Shown here: in pieces, positions 52,091 to 61,614 of the stretch | How the letters are laid out: each line of letters starts with the position of its first letter | How positions within the stretch are numbered: the stretch's first letter is position 1 | NCBI GenBank assembly: GCA_963746265.1 | Contig: CAVVAM010000013.1 | Coordinates: 1 to 64,000 of the forward strand | Source: Ilumatobacter sp963746265 | GTDB taxonomy: Bacteria; Actinomycetota; Acidimicrobiia; Acidimicrobiales; Ilumatobacteraceae | DNA: 64,000 nucleotides | Direction: 5' to 3' | Position numbers and translations under genes: made by a program | Notes under the pieces: model-generated | Seen by the model: the letters and a program-made list of their open reading frames with translations, nothing else | Database searches by the model: none | Told to the model about the DNA's origin: nothing

Positions 52091-52762
52091 ATGGGTGAGC
52101 GGCAGGCCAAGGACGCGCTGTTCGCCGCGTTCGGAGAGATCGCCAAGGCGCTCGCAAACGGCCGCCGGGCGGAGCTGATCGACGTGCTCGTTCAAGGTGA
52201 GCGCCACGTCGACGAGCTCGCCGACGGAATCGGCCAGAGCATTGCCAACACATCGTTCCATCTCCGCGTGCTCGCCACGGCGGGTCTGGTGACGACCCGG
52301 CGCGAGAAGACCCGGATCTACTATCGCCTCGCCTCGGAGCGAGTTGCGGATCTGTGGGCTGCGTTGCGCGATGTCGCTGCGGCACATCATGAGCAGCTCG
52401 ACGAACTCGCCAACGCCTACCTCGGCGATCGAACCCACCTCGAGCAGATCGACCGCGACGAGTTGACCGAACGGATCGCCGCGGGCGACGTCGTCGTCGT
52501 CGATGTGCGTCCATCGGCTGAGTATGCGGCCGGGCACATCGCCGGAGCGGTGTCGATCCCGATCGACGACCTCGCCGACGACATCACCGGACTCCCGGTC
52601 GAGATCGAGATCGTCGCCTACTGCCGAGGGCCGTACTGCGTGTTCGCCGACGACGCAGTGCGGCTCCTACGACGACGAGGCCGGGTCGCAAAGCGGCTTC
52701 AGGACGGCTTCCCCGAATGGCAACGCGCCCAACTCCCCATCGAAGTCGGAGTCGCATCGTGA
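52091..52762 (+). CDS. ArsR-family regulator fused to a rhodanese domain
   Basis: A 223-aa protein. The ArsR winged helix covers about 1-95 (LANGRRAELIDVLVQGERHV DELADGIGQSIANTSFHLRV LATAGLVTTRREKTRIYYRL). A rhodanese domain covers about 120-220 (VVVVDVRPSAEYAAGHIAGA, VAYCRGPYCVFADDAVRLLR) with the active Cys in the CRGPYC loop. This family senses persulfide or metalloid stress. GAGGAGG is seven bases before the ATG. It probably represses itself and the divergent MFS gene. Confidence 0.9.
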   Translation: MGERQAKDALFAAFGEIAKALANGRRAELIDVLVQGERHVDELADGIGQSIANTSFHLRVLATAGLVTTRREKTRIYYRLASERVADLWAALRDVAAAHHEQLDELANAYLGDRTHLEQIDRDELTERIAAGDVVVVDVRPSAEYAAGHIAGAVSIPIDDLADDITGLPVEIEIVAYCRGPYCVFADDAVRLLRRRGRVAKRLQDGFPEWQRAQLPIEVGVAS

Positions 52763-53143
52763 AGGACACGTGACCCTGCAGCCGCCCGACTGCCGCGACG
52801 AGCGCGCCCGCAACCTCTGGGCCTCCCCGGCAACGTCACCCGCCGAGTGGAGACCGTCACCGGCAACCGCTCGGAATCGCTCCCGGCGAGCGCGCCGGCG
52901 CCGGTCGCCTCCACCGGCCTCACGCAGTGGAAACCACCGGTCGACAACGGCTCGTGTCGGTGACGCGCTACCGACGCGTCACAGCAGGTCGACGCACGTC
53001 TTCTTTGGTCACGCACACCCTCCAGGAAAGCCTGGACGCTTGCCTTCCGAGCTGTCCCGCTGCGTGTTCGACTTCCAGCCGAGGGCGCTGAACCGGTCAC
53101 CGGCGGGGAGACATTCGGGTCGCGTGACTCCTCGGAGGCGTCG
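52763..53143. other. No recognisable gene
   Basis: The stretch between the regulator stop and the protease 3' end. Frames are Arg/Pro-rich without domains. Confidence 0.4.
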
Positions 53144-53393
53144 TCAGGGATAGCTTCTGTCGCCGATGGCGATGAGGTCGATCCAGCCCCCCATCGACGC
53201 CCAACCACTCCAACCATTGTTCGGGGCGGTCTGCCACTTGTGATACAGCGCTTTGTCGCTGCCTCGGACGAAGACCTCCAGCCTCCCATCCGCGTTCTTG
53301 CCGACTTCGAGCAGGTCGATCCAGCCCCCCATCGACGCCCAACCACTCCAACCATTGTTCGGAGCGGTCTGCCACTTGTGATACAGCGCACCG
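53144..53393 (-). pseudogene. Out-of-frame last repeats of the protease
   Basis: The third frame reads GGWIDLLEVGKNADGRLEVF and SDKALYHKWQTAPNNGWSGW, ending GGWIDLIAIGDRSYP at the stop 53144-53146. It is the natural C-terminus of the protease if two one-base losses are corrected. Confidence 0.7.
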
Positions 53394-54006
53394 TTACTCC
53401 CCCCGCGAAGACCTCCAGCCTCCCATCCGCGTTCTGACCCACCGCGAGCAGATCGATCCAGCCCCCCATCGACGCCCAACCACTCCAACCATTGTTCGGA
53501 GCGGTCTGCCACTTGTGATACAGCGCACCGTTACTCCCCACGCGAAGACCTCCAGCCTCCCATCCGCGTTCTGACCCACCGCGAGCAGATCGATCCAGCC
53601 CCCCATCGACGCCCAACCACTCCAACCATTGTTCGGAGCGGTCTGCCACTTGTGATACAGCGCACCGTTACTCCCCCGCGCGAAGACCTCCAGCCTCCCA
53701 TCCGCGTTCTGACCCACCGCGAGCAGATCGATCCAGCCCCCCATCGACGCCCAACCACTCCAACCATTGTTCGGAGCGGTCTGCCACTTGTGATACAGCG
53801 CACCGTTACTGCCCCGGACGAAGACCTCCAGCCTCCCATCCGCGTTCTGACCCACCGCGAGCAGATCGATCCAGCCCCCCATCGACGCCCAACCACTCCA
53901 GGCGCCATTGGGCGCGGTCTGCCACTTGTGATACACCGCCTTGTCACTGCCCCGGACGAAGACCTCCAGCCTCCCGTCCGCGTTCTTGCCGACTTCGAGC
54001 AGATCG
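53180..54006. repeat. Six tandem 138-bp repeats in the protease gene
   Basis: Unit starts (gatccagcccc on the plus strand) stand at 53180, 53318, 53455, 53592, 53730, 53868 and 54006, giving spacings 138, 137, 137, 138, 138, 138. Each unit encodes 46 residues (WIDLLAVGQNADGRLEVFAR G, SNGALYHKWQTAPNNGWSGW). The middle units are nearly identical, so recent duplication or gene conversion is likely. The two 137-bp units have lost one base in a C-run next to 'gcgaagacc'. Confidence 0.9.
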
Positions 54007-55778
54007 ATCCAGCCCCCGAGGGACGAGTAGCCACTCCAACCGTTGTTCGGGGCGGTCTGCATCTTCTCGTACAAGGCCTGGTTGGCGCCCCGGACGAACA
54101 CATCGAGGCGCGATGCGCCGTGGTTGAGCACCTGCTGCACCGCAGCGCCCACGTTGAGGAACGTCCCGACCGGCTTGCCCGGCGTGGTGGTCACCGCCGT
54201 ACCGGTCTGGTTCAGAATTGTCCGGATCTGTGCGTGCGTCAGCGTGCTGTCGATCTGAAGGAGCAACGCGGCCGCCGCTGCGACCTTCGGCGTGGCGCCG
54301 GAGGTTCCGCCGAACCCGTTCCGATATGCCGTATCGCTCGAGCTGCTGCAGGTCAGGTCGTGGGAGCCGTCACCCGGCGCAGCCACGACGACGTCGGCAC
54401 CCCAGTTGCTGAAGCCGGCACGGGGGTTGCTGCTGGCGTCGTATGACGTCGCTCCGACCAGGATCGAGCCGGTCGGCGGAATCGGGTTGCCCGAGTCGTC
54501 CAGACTGGCGTCCCGGTCGCCGTTGCCGGCTGCCACGCACACCACCACGTCGCTGGCGATCGCAGTGCGGATGGCCGCATTGACCGAAGGAACCATCTCG
54601 TAGTTGCCGAATGATCCGGTCTGAACTTCGAGGATGATCACTTTGCGGGCGCCACCGCTGTTGGCCTGGCGCACGTGCTCGATCGCACGCGCCCAGCTGT
54701 TGCCGCCCAACGGGTTGCCCGGTCCACTGTCGGCTTGGATCGGCCAGAGCGACGTGTTGTAGGCGATGCCGGCCATGCCCTCGTCGTTCACAGCAGCCCC
54801 GGCGAGGCCCATCACTGCCGTTCCGTGACTCACCGATGCGCCCTGGTTCACGACCGAGCCGCCGTCGAAGGAGTTGTAGGCCTGGGAAATGTCCAGTCGA
54901 GGCGCGAGATCCTGATGGGTCACCCGGTAGCCCCAGTCGATGTCGGCGATCACGACGTTCGAGCCCGACGATTTCGACCAGGCCTTGTCGACGTTGCATC
55001 GAAAGACGTACCACTGGTTCTCGAGACCGGTCGACGGATTCATCACGACGGTGCCGGTCGTGCCCACGAGCGGCTCGGTGAGCGGAGTCGCCGGTGGGAT
55101 GGCCTTCGGCACCCGGACGACACGTTCGACTTCATCCAACGCGCTCATCTCCGCGACGACCTCGTCCAAGTCCGTCGATGGGGGGAAGCGGAGCGTGAAG
55201 AAGTTGCCGAGATGCGGCACGGCGGTACCGCCCGAGGCGGCGGTCGCCTGGGCCTCGTCGGCTCGAGCGTCGTCCAGATCGAACGTCGACTCGCAGCTCT
55301 GCATCTGATGTCGTTGCAGCAGCGCATTCACGGAGTCGAGATCAACTGCCGCAGCCCTTGCTTCGAAGGTCGCGCTGTCGGCTGCCGGGGCGAGCTGTGG
55401 GCGAACGCCCTCTCTGAACTCGACTTCGACGACGCCCGGTTCGAATGCGTCGGCCCGGGTCGTCGCGCCACCGGCCGGCGGGAACCGTTCGCCGCCATCT
55501 TCCTCGTCGGGTCCCATGTCGGGAGCCGAGGGCATGCGGTCGGTGTCCCCCGGCTCCGGCATCGTCGCGGCCGGCGGCGCCGGCATCTCGCCATCAGCTC
55601 GGAGGGTTTGTGCAGCAGCACCCACCTGCACGCCGGTCGGTTCCGACATGTCGGGTCGTGGCATGTCGTCGGCGCTCTCGGTGTCGCTACCGGCCGGCAT
55701 CTCGTCGGCCGTGTTCCCGGGGGCAGGGAAGGGTCGCGGCATCTCGTCGCTACCGGGTTCTTGGGGCTCGGTGCTCAT
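53394..55778 (-). CDS. Subtilisin-like serine protease with C-terminal repeat propeller
   Basis: A 794-aa S8 peptidase. The N-terminal acidic part repeats D-x-M-P-x-P motifs (DEMPRP, DDMPRP, GEMPAP, DRMPSAP). The peptidase domain has Asp281 (ADIDWGY), His318 (SHGTAVMG) and Ser493 (GGTSGATPK) and the AAGNGD oxyanion region. The C-terminus is built of 46-residue repeats like PLL/lectin-type beta-propeller blades (RLEVFVRGSDKAVYHKWQT). No signal peptide is visible, so export would need another route. The frame runs out of the repeats at about 53530 into VRCITSGRPLRTMVG and stops at 53394. Confidence 0.88.
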   Translation of the reverse strand: MSTEPQEPGSDEMPRPFPAPGNTADEMPAGSDTESADDMPRPDMSEPTGVQVGAAAQTLRADGEMPAPPAATMPEPGDTDRMPSAPDMGPDEEDGGERFPPAGGATTRADAFEPGVVEVEFREGVRPQLAPAADSATFEARAAAVDLDSVNALLQRHQMQSCESTFDLDDARADEAQATAASGGTAVPHLGNFFTLRFPPSTDLDEVVAEMSALDEVERVVRVPKAIPPATPLTEPLVGTTGTVVMNPSTGLENQWYVFRCNVDKAWSKSSGSNVVIADIDWGYRVTHQDLAPRLDISQAYNSFDGGSVVNQGASVSHGTAVMGLAGAAVNDEGMAGIAYNTSLWPIQADSGPGNPLGGNSWARAIEHVRQANSGGARKVIILEVQTGSFGNYEMVPSVNAAIRTAIASDVVVCVAAGNGDRDASLDDSGNPIPPTGSILVGATSYDASSNPRAGFSNWGADVVVAAPGDGSHDLTCSSSSDTAYRNGFGGTSGATPKVAAAAALLLQIDSTLTHAQIRTILNQTGTAVTTTPGKPVGTFLNVGAAVQQVLNHGASRLDVFVRGANQALYEKMQTAPNNGWSGYSSLGGWIDLLEVGKNADGRLEVFVRGSDKAVYHKWQTAPNGAWSGWASMGGWIDLLAVGQNADGRLEVFVRGSNGALYHKWQTAPNNGWSGWASMGGWIDLLAVGQNADGRLEVFARGSNGALYHKWQTAPNNGWSGWASMGGWIDLLAVGQNADGRLEVFAWGVTVRCITSGRPLRTMVGVVGRRWGAGSICSRWVRTRMGGWRSSRGE

Positions 55779-56450
55779 TGCTGTCCACTCCAGACTCGTG
55801 CACGCAGATGTGTGGCTTCTCGACTCGGCTTGCGTCCTTTCGCCGAGGCTGCCATGGACGCATCCACGACCCGAGGGCTTGCATGCGCCTTCTATTGATG
55901 CTATACATCGCCTCTCTTGCCCCACCATTTAGCTGAAATCACTGGGGAGCGAGTTCGCATATCTCATCATCGCGCCACGATCGCAGTTACTCAAGGAGAA
56001 ATCATCACAACATAGTTATTTCGATCTGCGCGGCGTCGGGCGGGACTCGAGGGTTCCGACGACGTCCGGCGTCGGCGAACGCTCCGAAGGCGGGCGCTGG
56101 CGCCCGGTGATCGCGTTGGCGGCGGGCCGTCGAGACGCACCCATCAGCATCCGATCATGCGCGCCACGAGCGCTCTATCGCGTGGAACAACACGCCGCCA
56201 TCCGCTCCAATCCAACCGCATCCGAGGAATGGATACTGGTCGAGGGACATCGCAGCGGCGTCGCAGCGTCACTCTGGCACTCCTCGCCGCGTGAAGGAAG
56301 GAGAAGGCGGCCTCGGGCGACGGACTCGTGTTCCGACGGTCCTGGCGACGGCGACCGTGCTGCGATCATCGCGCGACCGAGTGTCGGTGGCCACGCCGCG
56401 TGCGCCGCGCCAGACGTACGTCTCCCATCGGAGACGCACGCTGTGCCGAC
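55779..56450. other. Long intergenic stretch with an AT-rich core
   Basis: About 55920-56030 is unusually AT-rich for this genome (for example catcacaacatagttatt) and may hold the protease promoter or an insertion remnant. No gene is recognised; the frames in 56107-56450 are not protein-like. Confidence 0.4.
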
Positions 56451-57947
56451 TCAGCTCGACACGACGATGTTCACGCCGTCGCGGCGGGCATCGCCGCGAC
56501 CCGTGAACCCTCCCTCGGCATCGAGACGAGCGGCGTGGACTCCTCCGAAGAAGAGGTTCGGTTCGGGCCACGCACGGTGATCGGCGAAGAGCCGGCACAA
56601 CTCGTCGCGCACCTGCGGGTCGTAGAGGTCCTCGAAGTCGAGATGGCCCGACTCCACGTGTAGACGCGGCGCTGCGACTGCGTCATCGAGTTCGGCGCCG
56701 CTGAGGCACAGCTCGACGATGACCTGGGCGATCGCCGAGCGGATGCGATTCGAACCACCCGAACCGAGCGCGACCAGGGCGCCATCGGGCGACTCGATCA
56801 TCGTCGGGCACATCATCGACGACAACCGGGTGTCGACCGGCCATCCGTTCGGCCCGTGCGGATTGACGTCCTCCTCGCCCAAGATGTTGTTGAGCATGAA
56901 CCCGAAGCCGTCGACGAGCTCACCGTTGCCCTCACCGTTCGACACGCTGACCGCACACGCGGTACCCGATGCGTCGATCACCGACACATGGCTCGTACCA
57001 CGTTGACGAACCGTCACGGCATCGAGATCGGCCAGGTCGGCGCCTGATCGCGCACGCGCCTGTGACGTCGCCGACAGAGCCCTCGCGACCGCAACCGGCC
57101 CGGCCCCGTGGAGGTGCCGGAGGGAATGCGAGATCAACGTCCCACTCGCGGCAGGGAGCGGATTCATGTGCACCGTGCACTCCCCGACCTGCACCGAGAC
57201 GGGTCGACGTTCGACCACGGAATACGATTCGAAGTCGGCGGCGGTCAGATGGCCCTCGTCGGACTGGGCGGCGATGCAGGCCAACCCCACGTCGCTGCCG
57301 ACGAAGCCGTCGGTGGCGAGGGTCTCGAGGCACTGCGCAAGCCCCGGATTCCGGAACAGGTCCCCGACTGCCAGCACCTCGCCTCCCGGAGCGAACAGGT
57401 CCGCCGCCGCCGGCGAGGCGATCAGAATCGGCCGCACCACCGTCGACAGATAGTGCTGGAACGGAGTGACACGAACCCCTGACCGGGCCGCGTCGATCGC
57501 GGAGGCGAAGAGGTCGGCCAGCGGCCAGGACGCACCTGCGGCGTGGAGTGCCTCGACGCCCGCAACGAATCCCGGTGTCGCCGACGCCGCCGGTCCCACC
57601 CGGAACGCTTGCGACGCTGGTCCGAAGTCCGCGTGGACCACTCGCACGCCGACGCCTTCCGGCTGACGCGACACGAGCGGAGTCTGCGCGAAGAAGTCGA
57701 TCAGCGAGATCGCACCGGTTGCGCCGTCGCGGACCATCGCAAAACCGGTACCGCCGGGAGAGCAGAGCACCGGCTCGCACACACAGGCCATCGCGATCGA
57801 CGCGATCGCAGCGTCCAGCGCGGTTCCACCGGCGCGCAACACGTTCGCGCCCGCCTCGGCCGTCAGCCGGTGGCCCGCCGCCACGACACCACGCGCCCCA
57901 CCCCTTCCGAGATCCACCCGCTCAGTCTGTCGAGGTACTGCTGCCAC
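56451..57947 (-). CDS. Cytosolic gamma-glutamyltransferase-like enzyme
   Basis: A 498-aa Ntn-hydrolase without a signal peptide: GRGGARGVVAAGHRLTAEAG, GTALDAAIASIAMACVCEPV, PGGTGFAMVRD, and the nucleophile Thr318 in RGTSHVSVIDASG followed by VSVSNGEGNGELVDGFGFML NNILGEED. Further on it has SMMCPTMIESPDGALVALGS GGSNRIRSA, the C-terminal oxyanion part. It is much diverged from the secreted copy at 17791-19575. The start is either GTG 57947 or TTG 57953. Natural substrates may be gamma-glutamyl intermediates or cephalosporin-like amides. Confidence 0.88.
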   Translation of the reverse strand: MAAVPRQTERVDLGRGGARGVVAAGHRLTAEAGANVLRAGGTALDAAIASIAMACVCEPVLCSPGGTGFAMVRDGATGAISLIDFFAQTPLVSRQPEGVGVRVVHADFGPASQAFRVGPAASATPGFVAGVEALHAAGASWPLADLFASAIDAARSGVRVTPFQHYLSTVVRPILIASPAAADLFAPGGEVLAVGDLFRNPGLAQCLETLATDGFVGSDVGLACIAAQSDEGHLTAADFESYSVVERRPVSVQVGECTVHMNPLPAASGTLISHSLRHLHGAGPVAVARALSATSQARARSGADLADLDAVTVRQRGTSHVSVIDASGTACAVSVSNGEGNGELVDGFGFMLNNILGEEDVNPHGPNGWPVDTRLSSMMCPTMIESPDGALVALGSGGSNRIRSAIAQVIVELCLSGAELDDAVAAPRLHVESGHLDFEDLYDPQVRDELCRLFADHRAWPEPNLFFGGVHAARLDAEGGFTGRGDARRDGVNIVVSS

Positions 57948-58263
57948 GCCCAAGATGGTGAACGACCCGAAACGGACCGAACGCAGTCGACCTCCGGCAG
58001 CTCGTCGGGTCTCGCACCACCCGCTCCCGAATGCTCATCAGCCGTGGTCCGACGAACATCGGGCGGGCGACATCGGGTGGGCGACGTCCCGACGTCGGTG
58101 CCGGTGTGCGAACATCCCGAGCGGCTCAGCCGGCATCGGGGATCGAACCACCGCCCGTGCGAGGCGCTGATCGACCGACCTCCGCCGCAGAATCCGGGGC
58201 GCTCGTCGGAGAAGTGCCGATCGACACTGGCCGGCTGGGCGTCGGTCGTCGCACATACGAAAC
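57948..58263. other. Divergent intergenic stretch
   Basis: No gene seen; it should hold the promoters of the transferase and lipoprotein genes. Confidence 0.4.
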
Positions 58264-59115
58264 ATGGTCATCACTCGGCGAGCCGCGACGATCGCGGTGA
58301 CCGGGGTCCTCGTGGTCGCGGCCTGCGGTGCCACGGACGGCGCACCCCCGCCCGCCGCCCGAGCGCCGGCTGCCGAAGTGGCACCAGCGTCGACCACGAT
58401 CGCCACCACGACCACCGTGATCATCGATCCCACGGCGACGACGGAGGCCACCGCCACGACCGGCACGTCCGGACCGACGAGCCTCCCCGGCGAAGCGTTC
58501 GACCCGGTCTTCACGCCGGCCGGAGCGGTGCTGGCGGCCGTCGGCGTTGCCTTCGACGAGACGCTGACGGTCCGCGCCCTCCCCGGGTTCGACCGACCGG
58601 AGATCGCCTCGTTCTCGCCGTTGGTCGACGGCCTCGTGTCCGAGGGGCGGGCGCAACGGGTCGACTCCGACGTGTGGCTGGAGGTGACCGCCCGGGAGGT
58701 CACCGGTTGGACGCCACTGCGCCGTCTCGTGTACCTCGGCGCAGCGCGCGATCAGACGCCTGCGATCGTCGCCGCCATCGGGGACGTACCGACGGCCCCC
58801 TCGATGCTCGAACTCGGGACGATCGTCACCGATGCTCTGGTCCCCAGCGACGCCTCGGCTCCCCCTGCCGAGATCGTGGTGGCGGTCGAACCCATCCCCG
58901 AAGCGACGTCCGAGATCGTGTACGACACCTTTCCCGGCGAGTTCTTCGGCAGCGACGACTCGATCGGCACCCGCTACGTGGTGACGGGGCGGCAGACCAT
59001 CGGAGACCCACTCCCGGTCACCGGCTTCTCAGCCGGTCTCGTGTACGAGCTCGTGCGGGTCGACGCCATCACGTTCTGCACACGAGGTGTCACCCAGGAC
59101 GGTCTCTGCATCTGA
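58264..59115 (+). CDS. Lipoprotein of unknown function
   Basis: A 283-aa lipoprotein: lipobox LVVAAC (Cys21), a Thr/Ala/Pro linker to about residue 75, then beta-rich VGVAFDETLTVRALPGFDRP and VDSDVWLEVTAREVTGWTPL RRLVYLG, a run that looks like an SH3-type fold (TLxVRxxPGxxxxV...GWxxxxYL). A second domain with AIGDVPTAPSMLELGTIVTD and RYVVTGRQTIGDPLPVTGFS follows. It probably binds the cell wall. Confidence 0.75.
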   Translation: MVITRRAATIAVTGVLVVAACGATDGAPPPAARAPAAEVAPASTTIATTTTVIIDPTATTEATATTGTSGPTSLPGEAFDPVFTPAGAVLAAVGVAFDETLTVRALPGFDRPEIASFSPLVDGLVSEGRAQRVDSDVWLEVTAREVTGWTPLRRLVYLGAARDQTPAIVAAIGDVPTAPSMLELGTIVTDALVPSDASAPPAEIVVAVEPIPEATSEIVYDTFPGEFFGSDDSIGTRYVVTGRQTIGDPLPVTGFSAGLVYELVRVDAITFCTRGVTQDGLCI

Positions 59116-59154
59116 TCGGTCCACCCGTCAGCGCCACCGAGGTAGCCTGACGAG

Positions 59155-59355
59155 GTGTTCGCCGGTCACATGGGCAACCCGAACCCGGGAACGCAGGGGT
59201 ATCGGTGTCAGACGTGCGGCGAGCCGCGGCCGCCCTATCAGTTCTACTGTGATCAGCATGTCGAGGTGGGCGAGCTGAACGACCGACCACTGCTCATCGA
59301 TCGGATCATGAGCCGGATGTTGGGTCGGTCACGCGACCGATCTGACGGTCGTTGA
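59155..59355 (+). CDS. Small zinc-ribbon protein
   Basis: A 66-aa protein from GTG 59155: GNPNPGTQGYRCQTCGEPRP PYQFYCDQHVEVGEL. CxxC plus a C...H pair could hold one zinc. TAGCCT lies about eight bases upstream, so the message may be leaderless. It has a basic C-terminal tail. No known family. Confidence 0.6.
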   Translation: MFAGHMGNPNPGTQGYRCQTCGEPRPPYQFYCDQHVEVGELNDRPLLIDRIMSRMLGRSRDRSDGR

Positions 59356-59357
59356 AT

Positions 59358-59370
59358 CCCGGTCGCCGGG
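59358..59370 (+). terminator. Short hairpin just after the zinc-ribbon gene
   Basis: CCCGG-TCG-CCGGG, two bases beyond the stop. It has a short stem and no T-run, so it is a weak candidate. Confidence 0.3.
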
Positions 59371-59442
59371 CGCACCCCACCAGCGGCGGCCACGTTCCGA
59401 CGCTCGCACCGACATCAGCCATCTACCCTCGGCGTTGATCCC

Positions 59443-60372
59443 ATGGACGTCGACCTCCGATCCCCCACGCCGCCCTGGCAGCCGCGATCGCTGTGGCGCT
59501 GGCTCTGGCAGCTCACCAAAGACGTCGTCGGCGAGTACTCACGAGACGGCGTCGGCGACCTGGCGGCATCGATCACGTTCTGGACCATCCTGTCGATCCC
59601 CGCCGCGGCACTGTCGCTCCTGAGCACACTCAGCTCGCTCGAAGTGATCGTCGGCCAATCACTCGCCGACGACCTCCGTGCCGACGTCGAGTCGTTCGTG
59701 AGCGACACGTTCACCGAGGACGCGGCCCTGAACAACACCATTCGCGAACTCTTCGACACACCGAGCCGTGGAGTCGCGACCGTCGCCACGCTGATTGCGC
59801 TCTTCACGCTGTCACGGGCGTTCGCCGGGCTGATTCGTGCACTCGACATCGCCTACGAGGTGAGCGAGGGCCGGCCGTGGTGGTACGTCCGCATCGTGGC
59901 GATCGGGTTGGGGGTCGGCACCATCGTGATCGTCGCCGCTGCGGCGACGGCGCTCGCCGTGCTCCCCTCGCTCCCCCTCTCGGAGTTCTCGCGCTGGCTG
60001 ACCGCTCCGTTCGTGATCGTCGGGCTGATCCTGTGGTCCGCAACCCTCTTCCATCTCGGTCCGAATCACCAGACGCCCTGGCGCTACGACCTCCCGGGCG
60101 CAATCCTGACAACGGCCGGGTGGATCATCGCCACCCAGGGCTTCGCGCTCTACGTGCGGTACGCGCCTGCCGGCAACGACATCCAGACGAGTGTCGGCGC
60201 GATCCTGCTCGCGCTCACATTGATGTACCTGTTGAGCGTCGTACTGCTGCTCGGCGCCGAGCTCAACGACGTCATCTCCCGCCGTGCCGGTGTGGTCCAC
60301 CAACCCCCGTCGGTCAACACGCGGGCCAGTAGGGCGTTCGAACGGTGGCGCGCCCGGCGCACCGGCCCGTGA
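59443..60372 (+). CDS. YihY/BrkB-family membrane protein
   Basis: A 309-aa protein with six helices and the family pattern: SRDGVGDLAASITFWTILSI PAAALSLL, an amphipathic segment with FVSDTFTEDAALNNTIRELF, then ALFTLSRAFAGLIRALDIAY EVSEGRPWW, ATLFHLGPNHQTPWRYDLPG AILTTAGWIIATQGFALYVR and LLALTLMYLLSVVLLLGAEL N. YihY proteins were once called ribonuclease BN; a transport or lipid role is more likely. Confidence 0.92.
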   Translation: MDVDLRSPTPPWQPRSLWRWLWQLTKDVVGEYSRDGVGDLAASITFWTILSIPAAALSLLSTLSSLEVIVGQSLADDLRADVESFVSDTFTEDAALNNTIRELFDTPSRGVATVATLIALFTLSRAFAGLIRALDIAYEVSEGRPWWYVRIVAIGLGVGTIVIVAAAATALAVLPSLPLSEFSRWLTAPFVIVGLILWSATLFHLGPNHQTPWRYDLPGAILTTAGWIIATQGFALYVRYAPAGNDIQTSVGAILLALTLMYLLSVVLLLGAELNDVISRRAGVVHQPPSVNTRASRAFERWRARRTGP

Positions 60373-60418
60373 CCATCGGCCGACGGCCCGGTCGGAGGCC
60401 AACGGCTACCCTTCCGGC

Positions 60419-61117
60419 GTGGACCGCCGTGTAGCGCTGACGGTGATCGCGAGCATGTTCATCGCGGTGCTGCTCGTCGCGATCACCACCTCCGGCTCCG
60501 TGCCCTTGGCGGACCGGGCACCGTCGATGCCGTTCGACCTGCCCGAGATCGATCTCGCCGAACCCACACCCTCCACGCTCGCACCCGAACCCGAGGGTGG
60601 CCCGTTCGGTCGGTCATCGACGCGATCGACCGAACTGATCTCCTACCTCCAGAACCTGCTCGTGCTCGGCGTGATGGTGCTGATCGGCATCGGCGTCAAA
60701 CGGGCGTGGCAACATCGGCCACAGCTCGTCTGGCGGCCCACACGACGGCGGAACGACTTCGTCAGGCTCGAAGAGGTCGCAGCCTCGATCACCGCCGAGG
60801 CAGAAGCCCAGCGTGCCGCCCTGGAACGCGGCGAGGCCCGAAATGCGATCGTGGCCTGCTGGTCGCGGCTCGAACACCTCGTCGCCGCCATCGGCTTCGA
60901 ACGTGACGCAGCCGACACCGCTACCGAGTTCACCGCTCGTGTGCTCGCCAGCTATGCGGTCGACCCGATCGCGATCGACGACCTGTCGGCGCTCTACCGA
61001 GAGGCGCGGTTCTCCACCCACTCGATGGGCGAGCCGGAACGGGCCGCTGCGCTCGTCGCGCTCGACACCATCCATGCCGGTCTCCGGAAGACGTCTGGTT
61101 CGGTGGTGGAGGTGTGA
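60419..61117 (+). CDS. DUF4129 membrane protein of the MoxR operon
   Basis: A 232-aa protein from GTG 60419 (TACCCT eight bases upstream). Signal anchor ALTVIASMFIAVLLVAITTS, Pro-rich extracellular part, second helix NLLVLGVMVLIGIGVKRAW, and a cytosolic DUF4129 domain: NAIVACWSRLEHLVAAIGFE, ADTATEFTARVLASYAVDP, LYREARFSTHSMGEPERAAA. This is the standard partner of MoxR and DUF58 proteins. The stop overlaps the next start (GTGA). Confidence 0.85.
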   Translation: MDRRVALTVIASMFIAVLLVAITTSGSVPLADRAPSMPFDLPEIDLAEPTPSTLAPEPEGGPFGRSSTRSTELISYLQNLLVLGVMVLIGIGVKRAWQHRPQLVWRPTRRRNDFVRLEEVAASITAEAEAQRAALERGEARNAIVACWSRLEHLVAAIGFERDAADTATEFTARVLASYAVDPIAIDDLSALYREARFSTHSMGEPERAAALVALDTIHAGLRKTSGSVVEV

Positions 61118-61614
61118 GCTGGCGGGACCGACCGGTCGTGATCATCGTCGGAGCCACGATCGCGGTCGAACTGCTGATGCTCGCGACCGACATGGGGCCA
61201 CACCTGCTCCTCGTCACGGCCGTGTGCCTCCTCGTCGGCGTCACCACGTGGATCGTCCTCGGCCTCGGGCACGCAGCGGTCAGGACGGAGACGGTGTCCA
61301 CCCCGCACCCACCTCCGCCGTCCCGCCTCCCCGACCTCCGGATCACGCTCCTGCGACAGGGGCTGTCCTACGGGCGCCACGACAACCAGATCCCCGACCG
61401 CGTCTACTGGTCGCTGGTGACACTGATCGACGACGAACTCTCGGTCGGCCACGGCATCGATCGGCTGACCGACCCCGAAGCCGCCCATCAGGTCATCGGT
61501 GACGACCTGATGCGGTTCATCGAGGATCCCGACACGTCACGCGCGCTGAGCCTCGAAGCCCTGGCCCATATCGTCACGCAGATCGAGCAGATCCAACCGG
61601 AGGTGTCCACGTGA
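61114..61614 (+). CDS. Unknown membrane protein of the MoxR operon
   Basis: A 166-aa protein with two N-terminal helices (VIIVGATIAVELLMLATDMG, LLLVTAVCLLVGVTTWIVLG) and a cytosolic part: PDLRITLLRQGLSYGRHDNQ, VYWSLVTLIDDELSVGHGID and LEALAHIVTQIEQIQ. It is coupled on both sides (GTGA overlaps at 61114-61117 and 61611-61614), so it is made in step with MoxR. I know no family outside such operons. Confidence 0.75.
   Translation: MSWRDRPVVIIVGATIAVELLMLATDMGPHLLLVTAVCLLVGVTTWIVLGLGHAAVRTETVSTPHPPPPSRLPDLRITLLRQGLSYGRHDNQIPDRVYWSLVTLIDDELSVGHGIDRLTDPEAAHQVIGDDLMRFIEDPDTSRALSLEALAHIVTQIEQIQPEVST

Noticed and set aside
53180..54006. CRISPR-like array
   Set aside because: The 138-bp units have no spacers and encode protein repeats; no cas genes are near.
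53652..54446. Plus-strand open frame through the protease repeats
   Set aside because: Repeats lack stops in several frames; the minus-strand protein has clear domain structure.
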